This document shows, in pieces, positions 43,069-50,498 of a stretch of DNA of 64,000 nucleotides (position 1 is its first letter; each line of letters opens with the position of its first letter). Source of the stretch: Diaphorobacter caeni (GTDB lineage: Bacteria; Pseudomonadota; Gammaproteobacteria; Burkholderiales; Burkholderiaceae_C). A program made the position numbers and the translations under genes. The stretch covers positions 186,001 through 250,000 of the forward strand of contig NZ_JADKYZ010000009.1 in NCBI RefSeq assembly GCF_015354245.1. Reading direction: 5' to 3'. Below the pieces are notes generated by a model, which had not been told where the DNA came from, searched no databases, and saw only the letters and a program-made list of their open reading frames with translations.

Positions 43069-43556
43069 GTTCCGAAACTCCGATGAGACTGTTGGGGGTG
43101 TTGGCGCCAGACGTAGGTGATTGCGTCGATTTCGAGCGGCGGGCAGATGTTGGCCAAGGCCGTGACACAGTGGTCGCGCGCGAAGCGTTTGCCGTAGCCG
43201 GGCAGATGCGGGGCGACGACCTCGCGGCGCAGTGCAAACAGGTGATGCTTCACGAACGGCCCGTGCCGTGCACCATCCTCGGTGAGCACCAGCTCGCGCG
43301 CGCAGGCAGCCGGGGCCCTCTGCAGCGCCTCGCACATGGCGTCCATGGCGCCCGGCAGCACAAAGTCGTCCGAATCAACGAAGGTCACATAGGGATGCTC
43401 GCCAAGCCCAAATCCGATCTCGCGACCGGCGGCGATGTTGCCCTCCACGCCCGCCACGACATGGACCGTGCACGGCTCACGCGCGAGCGACTCGAGGCAC
43501 TGGTCGAGCCAGTCGGCTCGCGTGCCCGAATGCGTGAGGACGTGCACGTCGATCAT
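43044..43556 (-). CDS. Glycosyltransferase family 2-like protein (170 aa)
   Basis: A short GT-A-like fold: an N-terminal strand (IDVHVLTHSGTRADWLDQCL), VHVVAGVEGNIAAGREIGFG and the metal-binding-like VTFVDSDDFVLPGAMDAMCE with DSDD at 61-64. These are the marks of family 2 glycosyltransferases, though the protein is shorter than usual and lacks an obvious acceptor domain. It overlaps both neighbours and is embedded among tail genes, so it may glycosylate a virion protein or cell-surface sugar, or be a GT fold reused structurally. Substrate unknown. Confidence 0.7.
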   Translation of the reverse strand: MIDVHVLTHSGTRADWLDQCLESLAREPCTVHVVAGVEGNIAAGREIGFGLGEHPYVTFVDSDDFVLPGAMDAMCEALQRAPAACARELVLTEDGARHGPFVKHHLFALRREVVAPHLPGYGKRFARDHCVTALANICPPLEIDAITYVWRQHPQQSHRSFGTWPIYPSP

Positions 43557-43996
43557 CAGAACGTCGGCAGGTTGAGGCTGTACTCGTCGACGGTCTGGAT
43601 CGCACCGGACACCAGATTCACCGAGCTCAGATTGCCCTCGGCGCCCGAGGTGGAAATCTTGCCCTGCACGCGCGGCTCCGTACTCGACGCTGCACCGGTG
43701 TCGGCCGAGCCGACATGACGGTAATACCCTGCGACGCTTGTCGCCAGCACGGTGCCCTGCAGGATGTCGGTCGGAACCTTGGCCAGCACGCCATCGGCCG
43801 AGGCCGTATCAAGAGTGAAGCCCACGCCCGCTCCGTCCTTGTCGATCACGCACAGCAGCGTTCCGGTCTCGGCTGCGTCGGCCGATGCCGGTGGTGTTCC
43901 GGTGAAGATGCGGATCTTGCCGCCAGCGAGCGCTTGGCGCGCGGAGCCCGTCACCAGCATGTAGTCGCGAAGACCTTGGGATACCTTGAGTGTCAT
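43556..43996 (-). CDS. Phage structural protein (146 aa), paralogue of 46990-47451
   Basis: Start ATG 43996 with GGAGG upstream. The N-terminus MTLKVSQGLRDYMLVTG ... GGKIRIFTGTPPASADAAET aligns with MTVKLSTGLRNAACG ... GGVLEIYSGPQPVSADSAVT of the gene at 46990-47451, so the two are duplicates on either side of a 994-residue tail protein. Beta-rich; likely virion component. Confidence 0.75.
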   Translation of the reverse strand: MTLKVSQGLRDYMLVTGSARQALAGGKIRIFTGTPPASADAAETGTLLCVIDKDGAGVGFTLDTASADGVLAKVPTDILQGTVLATSVAGYYRHVGSADTGAASSTEPRVQGKISTSGAEGNLSSVNLVSGAIQTVDEYSLNLPTF

Positions 43997-43998
43997 GT

Positions 43999-46983
43999 TC
44001 AACCTCCATCGAAGTGGTAAAAAATTCCTTGCGAGCAAAACGATCCGAGCTGCATGTCATCGCCGCCCGGCTCTGCCATTTCGTCGTTCGTCTTCTTCTC
44101 GTCGCCGTAGTAGTCGTAGCCGCGCGGGTGTGCAGCAGGGTCTGCCGACTCGCTGCTCAGCACGTCCTTGAATGCCTTGTTGAAGGCCTCGCGATGCGTG
44201 GAATCCTTGCCGCCCTGCATGTGGATGACATCGATCCACGCGGGCGCGGTCGATTCCGGCAGCGGATCATCGAGCGAGTAGTCCGGGCCGTCTCCGGTGT
44301 CCAGGCTCGTGCGCTGCGTGCAGTTCCAGCACACGGCCCAGTGACCTTTCGGGCTCGCCGCGACGTGGTGGTGCAGATCGACATAGATCGAGCGGGCGGC
44401 GAACTCCTGCTGCATGGCAAGCGCCGCGCCTTCGTTGCCGCATGGCTGGCTGCCGCGCGGCAAACTGGGCAGAAGGACGGCCGTCTCGGATGGCTCGGTC
44501 TTGTTCCATGCGGGATCGCCGCCGAGCGCTTCGACGTCGGGCGTGTACAGCACGCTGCGAACCGCATCCCCACGGATGTGCAGATGCCGGTTCGGCTTGA
44601 CCAGCGCCAGCGACGGGTATACGGCAGACTGGGTGAGGCCGGCGCTCGGTGTGGCCTGCGCGCGCTGGTAGGTCAGCGTCATGAAGTTCAGATAGCGCAG
44701 ATCTGCGAATGCGATCGTCGCCATGAAGGACGCGGGCATCAGGTTGCCCGAGACGTACTCGCCGCGCTTCGGGCTGATGCGCGAGCCGACTTCTTCGTCG
44801 ATCGGGGCGAGCGGCATGAATGTCTTGCCAGGGACGCCCCACACATACTCCTGCGAGCTCTGGTCAATGATGTTCTGGTCGTAGCCGCGAAACATCACGT
44901 CGCGCAGCATGTCCGTGTGGCCGTGCTCCCAGCGCAGGTTGTGCGCCACGCAGATGCGCTGGATCCGCTGATCGCCCTTCTTGACCGTGTAGTACGCATA
45001 GACGCCATTCGCCCGGAAATGACCGGTCAGACGACTCTCAAGGTGTGGCTCGTCGATGTGATCATGGTGTGCGCGCGTGGGCACGGTCTGCAGTGCGCCG
45101 CTCTGCCCCTGCACGAATGCAGGCGCTCCGATGTACGGGCCGCCCTGCGCGAACTCGGGATCGAGGTAATGCGGAAAGTATTCACCGCCAAGGTCCTTGG
45201 CCACGTCAACGCCGAAATCCTTGGCCGCGCCTTGATTGGCCCGCCTGGGCGTGAAATAGCATTCAATCTCCGCCGTCAGCAGATCGTCGCGCGCGAGGCC
45301 GTCGGCCGCGTCTGCCGCCTTCGCGCCCGGCCGTGGGACAGGGATGTAGTACGCGGCATCGATGAGATAGCGCTTTGACTCGCTGTAGGGACGATCCTGC
45401 AGCACCGTGAACACCACATCGAAATCAGACGGATCAGTCTCTGCACTGGTGCCCGGAACAATGCGGATCTCCAGTTCCAGCAGCCCCGGAATGTAGGTGA
45501 ACGCAGGGTCGTAGTTCGCAGGATTCACGGACATCCACGTCACCTTGCGCATGCTGGCTGTGAACGTGTTGATGGCGTCTTCCTGTGTGGTTCCGAGCAG
45601 CTGTCCCGACTCGAACTCGTAAGCCGCCACCGGCACGCGCGCTCCGGTCGACCATGGGCGCTTGTGGCGCCACTCACGGACGCGGAGATACTGCACCGCA
45701 TCGTCTTCGGTGATCAGGCTGCCATCGGCGTAGCGGCGCGGCGCGGCCGTTGTTGAGTCCAAGTCCTGGCGCTGTGTCAGGTTGAGGCCGGCATCGGTGA
45801 ACACGGATGAGTAAGCACGCATCGCGCAGGTGTCCGCCAGCGCCATGAAGTTCTCGGCATTCGGTGCATCGCTCTTCGTCCAGATCCAGACCCACGATTC
45901 CACGCGCTCGAGCGCCGTGGTGACGCAGCGCGTGCCGTCGGAATTCCACTGCCAGAGCATCTGCTCGTTGGTTGCGTCCTCGCCGACTGGGACGGTGTGC
46001 ACCCATGCCGGGTATGGAGGCGTGACGCGTTTGGCGTAGTCCTTCACATCCCAGAAGCCGCCGCCCTGCTCGTACAGGCCGGGGAACTTGCCCATGCTCT
46101 GGTAGGCGTCGAGCGGCCAGACCGAGAAGACGCCATGCGTGTCGGTCTGGATCACATACTGCCGCTTGGCGCCGCTCGGCAGCTCGACCTCCTGCACCGC
46201 GCAGCGGCGATACCAGACCTTGTCGCTGCCTGGATACTGGCTCGCGCCCACTCGCATGCCGTCGGCACGATAGAACGCGGACTTCGTGTCGAAGTGCTCG
46301 TCCATGTTGTTGGTGAGCGGAGACCACTCTCCGCGCCCGCGGCGGTTTGCGGCCACGGGCTTGAGCGCCGTGCTGCGCGGCGACGCCGTGTAGGCATAGG
46401 CCCCGATGCCAACGCCCGCGCCGTTGGGTGATGTGAGCACGCTCTTGCCGCCAGGCGAGTAGCTGACATAGGCCGCCGCCAGACGCTGGTTCTGCCACGA
46501 GTACCGGGTCGTGAAGTCGTCGGGCTTGCGGCGGATCGCGGTGTCGTCGCTGGTCTTTTCCGGCATCGGCACATCCACCTTCGACCACGATGAGACGCCC
46601 TCCGGAGGCTCGAAGACGTGGGAGAACAGGGGCGAGGCTTTGCCGTCCTTGTCGTAGCCCACGCCGTGGCCCTTCGTGAAATTGCCCACCGTCACGTTGC
46701 CGGTGTTGTCGTCCTCGACGGGATACTGCAGCCACCCGGCCGACCCGGTGGCCGCGTCGTATTCCCGCAGATCCTCGGTGACGAAGAACTCATATCCGGC
46801 GCTTCCGCCCCGTATGGCGATCCACGTCACCTCGTCATGGATACGCACAGTGATCGTGAAGCCCTGCACCACGAAATTGCGCGTCACATCCTGAACGCCA
46901 GAAGCCCGCAGACGCTGGGCCTGCGAGCGTGCGAACGGCAGGAGCTTGGCGCCGGCCGCGTTCTGGATGTTCAGGAATTCCAC
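43999..46983 (-). CDS. Large phage tail/virion protein (994 aa)
   Basis: One open frame with strongly aromatic, beta-rich sequence (YSWQNQRLAAAYVSYSPGGK, DTHGVFSVWPLDAYQSMGKF, WQWNSDGTRCVTTALERVES). No enzyme motif was recognised. Size, position and the flanking pair of paralogous small proteins suggest a major component of the short tail or its spikes. Its stop is 2 nt from the next start. Confidence 0.7.
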   Translation of the reverse strand: MEFLNIQNAAGAKLLPFARSQAQRLRASGVQDVTRNFVVQGFTITVRIHDEVTWIAIRGGSAGYEFFVTEDLREYDAATGSAGWLQYPVEDDNTGNVTVGNFTKGHGVGYDKDGKASPLFSHVFEPPEGVSSWSKVDVPMPEKTSDDTAIRRKPDDFTTRYSWQNQRLAAAYVSYSPGGKSVLTSPNGAGVGIGAYAYTASPRSTALKPVAANRRGRGEWSPLTNNMDEHFDTKSAFYRADGMRVGASQYPGSDKVWYRRCAVQEVELPSGAKRQYVIQTDTHGVFSVWPLDAYQSMGKFPGLYEQGGGFWDVKDYAKRVTPPYPAWVHTVPVGEDATNEQMLWQWNSDGTRCVTTALERVESWVWIWTKSDAPNAENFMALADTCAMRAYSSVFTDAGLNLTQRQDLDSTTAAPRRYADGSLITEDDAVQYLRVREWRHKRPWSTGARVPVAAYEFESGQLLGTTQEDAINTFTASMRKVTWMSVNPANYDPAFTYIPGLLELEIRIVPGTSAETDPSDFDVVFTVLQDRPYSESKRYLIDAAYYIPVPRPGAKAADAADGLARDDLLTAEIECYFTPRRANQGAAKDFGVDVAKDLGGEYFPHYLDPEFAQGGPYIGAPAFVQGQSGALQTVPTRAHHDHIDEPHLESRLTGHFRANGVYAYYTVKKGDQRIQRICVAHNLRWEHGHTDMLRDVMFRGYDQNIIDQSSQEYVWGVPGKTFMPLAPIDEEVGSRISPKRGEYVSGNLMPASFMATIAFADLRYLNFMTLTYQRAQATPSAGLTQSAVYPSLALVKPNRHLHIRGDAVRSVLYTPDVEALGGDPAWNKTEPSETAVLLPSLPRGSQPCGNEGAALAMQQEFAARSIYVDLHHHVAASPKGHWAVCWNCTQRTSLDTGDGPDYSLDDPLPESTAPAWIDVIHMQGGKDSTHREAFNKAFKDVLSSESADPAAHPRGYDYYGDEKKTNDEMAEPGGDDMQLGSFCSQGIFYHFDGG

Positions 46984-46989
46984 GGCGGT

Positions 46990-47451
46990 TTACTGCGCGG
47001 GCAGCGCCACGGAGAAGACGTCGATGGTGACGGGCAGGCCGACTGTGATCGCGATGCTGCTCATCTTGAAATCGCCGCCGCCAGCAGCCGCAGCCATGTC
47101 AAGGCGCGGCAACGTTGCAGATGCGGAACCATCATCCGGCGCGTTGCCGATGAAGCGGACCCAGCCTGCCTGTCCAACAGCCAATCCGATGAACTTCCAG
47201 ACGGCGGCCGACGGCTTCGCGACGCCGCCACCTGCAGGAGCATCGAACTCAAGGCCATTGGCTGGCGCTCCTGCAACCCAAGCGCCGGCGTCGAGCGTGG
47301 CGACACCCAGCTTTGTGCCCGTCACTGCCGAGTCGGCCGACACTGGCTGAGGGCCAGAATAGATCTCCAGCACACCGCCATTCAGCGCGCCAGCGATACC
47401 AAGGGTGCCGCACGCAGCGTTGCGCAGGCCTGTCGAAAGTTTAACGGTCAT
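46990..47451 (-). CDS. Phage structural protein (153 aa), paralogue of 43556-43996
   Basis: Beta-rich small protein sharing its N-terminal half with the gene at 43556-43996 (see there). Overlaps the stop of its upstream neighbour (ATGA) and precedes the 994-residue protein by 6 nt. Confidence 0.75.
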   Translation of the reverse strand: MTVKLSTGLRNAACGTLGIAGALNGGVLEIYSGPQPVSADSAVTGTKLGVATLDAGAWVAGAPANGLEFDAPAGGGVAKPSAAVWKFIGLAVGQAGWVRFIGNAPDDGSASATLPRLDMAAAAGGGDFKMSSIAITVGLPVTIDVFSVALPAQ

Positions 47452-48617
47452 GTGATACCTCGTTTGTTGAATGGGCTGCCGCCCGCGTGAAGAGAAGCGA
47501 CAAAGCGCACCTGGCCGCCTGCCTCAATGACAGCGGCACCAGCGTGCGTACCGGGCGCAACGGATACGCGGCGCTCGGTGAGATTCGTGAATTCGGGAAA
47601 CTGGCAAAGCCCGCGCTTGGTCCAGATCAGCAGACGCTTGCCGTCCAGTGCCCACGGCATGCCCGCTACCGTTCCGTAGTCGGCCAGAACCGGGAAAGCC
47701 TCGGGCGTGTATGCGTGGATCGCGCGGTCTGTGCCGACGATGAGCGCGGTGTCGTGCGGCGCGAGTGCGTGCACGCGCCCCGGCACCATGAAGAAGTTGG
47801 CCGACAGATTCCAGAGATGCGGCGCGAGCGCCTCGCTGCGCCAGACAACAGACTGGTCTTGCTCCGGCAGGTACATCGCGGCATAGATCGAGCCCGACCA
47901 CTCAGCGATCGGCCCCACGCCGCGCGGCAACGCATCGAGTCCATCGGTCTGCAGCTCCTGGCCAAGCGCCTCGGGACCGCTGTTCCAGTTGAGCTGCGCA
48001 CCAGCCGCGCTGGCAAGCTGGAACACCGTGCTGTTTGCGGGTGAGATGTAGACCCGCGTCACGGCGCCCGTGCGCTGCTCAATGCCGCTCACGCGTAGCG
48101 AGTGCCCTGCTTCGAGTTCGATCTCCGCCGCACTGCTCGCCGCCGACTCACGGCCATCGGGCAGCACCACGGTGCACGCGACGCGGTAACGGCCTGCAGG
48201 CAGCGTGCCACCGGTGATCGCAGAGAGTGCTGGCTCAGCAGGTGGATCGATGCGCCAGGGCAGCACAACGCCATCGGCGCGCACGATACCCGCCGCGTCG
48301 CCGCTGACAAAGAACGTCTGATCGTTGAACTCGGTCCAATGCGTCTCGCGCGCCAGCCCGGTTGCCAGTGTGACAGCGGACATGCCGGGCTGCAGCTCAC
48401 GCAGTGCGCCTGCTTCAACGAAGTAGCAGCGCTCCTCGTCGCGCGTAGAGTAGATGCCGGTGGGTGCGCAGGCCATGCCCAATGCAAAGCCCTCTCGGCG
48501 GCGCACCGCACCGCTCTCGGTGATATCCACGTTGTCGGCAACCGTCAGCCAAGGCAGGCCCAGACGCACCGGGTCGGTGACGTTGTTCAAGCCCTTGAAT
48601 TCGCGGATCGCTGTCAT
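47448..48617 (-). CDS. Phage tail protein (389 aa), first gene of a late unit
   Basis: Begins MTAIREFKGLNNVTDPVRLG then WLTVADNVDITESGAVRRREG, a start common to tail proteins of short-tailed proteobacterial phages; the body has beta-propeller-like strands (VHALAPHDTALIVGTDRAIH, GMPWALDGKRLLIWTKRGLC). A late-motif copy begins 36 nt before its ATG, marking it as the first gene after the nucleotidyltransferase-like insertion. Confidence 0.75.
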   Translation of the reverse strand: MTAIREFKGLNNVTDPVRLGLPWLTVADNVDITESGAVRRREGFALGMACAPTGIYSTRDEERCYFVEAGALRELQPGMSAVTLATGLARETHWTEFNDQTFFVSGDAAGIVRADGVVLPWRIDPPAEPALSAITGGTLPAGRYRVACTVVLPDGRESAASSAAEIELEAGHSLRVSGIEQRTGAVTRVYISPANSTVFQLASAAGAQLNWNSGPEALGQELQTDGLDALPRGVGPIAEWSGSIYAAMYLPEQDQSVVWRSEALAPHLWNLSANFFMVPGRVHALAPHDTALIVGTDRAIHAYTPEAFPVLADYGTVAGMPWALDGKRLLIWTKRGLCQFPEFTNLTERRVSVAPGTHAGAAVIEAGGQVRFVASLHAGGSPFNKRGIT

Positions 48618-48652
48618 GCCGGTGATGATTCCGGCTTTGGCCTTGCGTGGCG

Positions 48653-48665
48653 AACCCCAAAGGGG
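48653..48665 (-). promoter_or_regulatory. Late-gene motif copy 3 (AACCCCAAAGGGG)
   Basis: Nearly perfect dyad of the family at 33885, 37073 and 54637. Begins 36 nt before the leftward ATG at 48617; the intervening sequence shares GATGATTCCGG with copy 1. Confidence 0.7.
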
Positions 48666-48683
48666 TGTGAGCGCTCCAACGAA

Positions 48684-48705
48684 AAAGCCCTCTCATGAGG
48701 GCTTT
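48684..48705. terminator. Hairpin terminator between late unit and accessory genes
   Basis: Perfect stem AAAGCCCTC (48684-48692) / GAGGGCTTT (48697-48705) with a TCAT loop, followed by GTTTTT on the plus strand and preceded by A5 (T5 on the minus strand). It can act in both directions; on the minus strand it lies just upstream of motif copy 3, so it would stop transcripts coming from the accessory block. Confidence 0.85.
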
Positions 48706-48786
48706 GTTTTTGGGCGTTCGAAAAATCAGCTTTTGCTTTTTGGGTGAGCGCTTTTTTCGCGGTCCGGTGTCGTTGAACTGTGCTGC

Positions 48787-48909
48787 ATGACGTTCAAGAA
48801 CATGGACACCAAGTTCGGGCGCCTGCTTCAGGACCTGCACAACATGCTGGATCAGACCGGCTCAATGGCGGGGCACGTGGACTTGAAGGCGCTGGCGGCG
48901 GAGAAGTGA
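48787..48909 (+). CDS. Possible small protein (40 aa)
   Basis: ATG 48787 to TGA 48909 encodes a helical, amphipathic peptide (FGRLLQDLHNMLDQTGSMAG). No ribosome-binding site is evident. Convergent with the membrane protein at 48927. A real accessory gene or a chance frame. Confidence 0.35.
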   Translation: MTFKNMDTKFGRLLQDLHNMLDQTGSMAGHVDLKALAAEK

Positions 48910-48926
48910 CCGTGCCGCCTTCGCGG

Positions 48927-49118
48927 TCAGCCAAAGAAGCTGTGAATGGCGAAGCCCAGCCCGCCGAAGAAGAGAACGACGGCAAAAATGCCCAGCAAGA
49001 CCATTCCCATGCCGGCCCATTCCTCCTTCATCTCCCGATGCTCCGCCTCCCCGCGCAGGAGGCGCTCGGATTCCGCAAGGCTCATGGGCGGACGGTAGCG
49101 ATCAAGGGGCTTTGGCAT
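48927..49118 (-). CDS. Small membrane protein (63-75 aa)
   Basis: Charged N-terminal half (LAESERLLRGEAEHREMKEE) and one C-terminal membrane helix (MVLLGIFAVVLFFGGLGFAI). The start is uncertain: ATG 49118 (MPKPLDR) or ATG 49154; neither has a good ribosome-binding site. Leftward, inside the accessory block. Confidence 0.55.
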   Translation of the reverse strand: MPKPLDRYRPPMSLAESERLLRGEAEHREMKEEWAGMGMVLLGIFAVVLFFGGLGFAIHSFFG

Positions 49119-49338
49119 CGTCGAAATGTAACCGACACCTGAGAGGCTGTCCATGTCCGAAGATCACAACGAAGCCTCTGCCGAGCACGTGATATTTCTA
49201 AACATTCCCCAATATTTCACACCATTTCACCAAATATGATTAAATAATACCCAATAACACCGTATAACAGCTGTGTTGGTGGCGCTAGAAGCCTCTGTGT
49301 TTTTAGCCCCGTAAGTTTTCCCACAATCTGGAACGACC
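49119..49338. promoter_or_regulatory. AT-rich intergenic region before the nucleotidyltransferase block
   Basis: About 220 bp; 49189-49275 is conspicuously AT-rich (for example AAATATGATTAAATAATACC) against a GC-rich background, and probably holds the promoter for the rightward genes at 49339 and 49602. No defined operator identified. Confidence 0.5.
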
Positions 49339-49545
49339 ATGAAGCAGATCGCTCTCTCCCTTCGGAAGAAGAGTCTCAAGCATGCGCCTGACCACTATCG
49401 GCTGGCAGCCATGAAGCGAGTAGCTCGCCGCGGAGCTGTGTCCGCCTCGGACGCCCAGGTTGTACAGAACGCCGATTCGCGCCAGATTGCAGGCTTCATG
49501 CCTGTCGGAGTCAAGGCGCGCGTATTGAGCTGGCCGAAATTGTAA
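49339..49545 (+). CDS. Small basic protein before the nucleotidyltransferase (68 aa)
   Basis: 68 residues, strongly basic (KQIALSLRKKSLKHAPDHYR, MKRVARRGAVSASDAQVVQN). It stands 56 nt before the nucleotidyltransferase-like gene on the same strand, where an antitoxin would be expected. No recognised DNA-binding or antitoxin motif, so the role is only suggested by position. Confidence 0.45.
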   Translation: MKQIALSLRKKSLKHAPDHYRLAAMKRVARRGAVSASDAQVVQNADSRQIAGFMPVGVKARVLSWPKL

Positions 49546-49601
49546 CTACGTCCGTGAGCCGGGCTAGACTGTGAGGCACTGCCTCCAACACATCAAGCCC
49601 A

Positions 49602-50498
49602 ATGCGACCGAGTCTGCCGACGCCACGTCGAATCGACAAATTCACCCCGGACGACTTCCAGTTCGTCACCAAGAAAGTCTCCACCGATCCTGATCGCTTG
49701 ATCCTTGTTGGAGGACAAGCGCTTGAGGTCTGGAGTGTGATTTTTGACATTCCATCACCTTTGGGTCAAGGTATTGCGCTCACCGAAGATGCAGATTGGC
49801 TGGGTGGCAAGTTGGATGCCAAATGGCTATGCGATCAGCTTTCTGGTGGTGCCGAGGTAGATCTCTATTTTGCCGACGACTTTGATGCGACACCCAGCTC
49901 GGCGATTGCATATGTCAAGCGGGGGCAGCGCGTGCTGCTCATGGATTTCCTTCGCACGATTGTGGGTCCCAGTGTCGAGGAAGTTCGGCGCTTGGCCGTG
50001 CGACTGAACTTGGATGGGTGCACGATGGATGTGTTGCACCCATTGCTTTGCCTGCACAGCCGGCTCGCCAATCTGGAAGTCCTGGAGCCAAAGCGTATTG
50101 GCAATGGACCGGCGCAAGCACTATGGATGGTGGATATTGCTAGAGCCTATCTGCTCAGTATGGTGGAGCGAAGGGAGCCACCCGATGAAGTAGCCGAAAC
50201 ATGCCGCTTCATCGCAGAGCTTGCGGAGTACAAAGCTGGCAAGTTCTGCTTTCTCGAATTCTCGATCGATGCACTGCGCTCAATTCCCGACGAAGCTGTT
50301 GCTTATGCAGGCAATGGCTTCGCCACCCAGGAATGGCCGCGCATTGTGAATCGCATCGAAATCAAGCGCGCAAAGTGGCTGGCGCATCGAGCGCGCACGG
50401 CCCAGCGGGCCGAAGAAGCTCAAGTCAGCGCACAACCCACCCACTGCCCGACGGGAACACCTGCCTCCCCTGCTTCCGAGCCTCCACTCCGGCCTTGA
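49602..50498 (+). CDS. Nucleotidyltransferase-like protein (AbiEii/MNT-type fold), moron
   Basis: 298 residues. Residues about 33-70 show the pol-beta-type nucleotidyltransferase pattern: LILVGGQALEVWS followed by LTEDADWLGG, that is GG-QAL then an acidic D-x-D pair (Asp in TEDAD). The following part (MDVLHPLLCLHSRLANLEVL, ARAYLLSMVERREPPDEVAE) is helical. Related folds occur in abortive-infection/toxin systems (AbiEii, MNT) and in uncharacterised phage-borne proteins. It lies opposite to the phage late genes, and its 3' end overlaps the last about 75 bp of the leftward gene at 50425. An anti-phage or toxin role is inference. Confidence 0.65.
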   Translation: MRPSLPTPRRIDKFTPDDFQFVTKKVSTDPDRLILVGGQALEVWSVIFDIPSPLGQGIALTEDADWLGGKLDAKWLCDQLSGGAEVDLYFADDFDATPSSAIAYVKRGQRVLLMDFLRTIVGPSVEEVRRLAVRLNLDGCTMDVLHPLLCLHSRLANLEVLEPKRIGNGPAQALWMVDIARAYLLSMVERREPPDEVAETCRFIAELAEYKAGKFCFLEFSIDALRSIPDEAVAYAGNGFATQEWPRIVNRIEIKRAKWLAHRARTAQRAEEAQVSAQPTHCPTGTPASPASEPPLRP

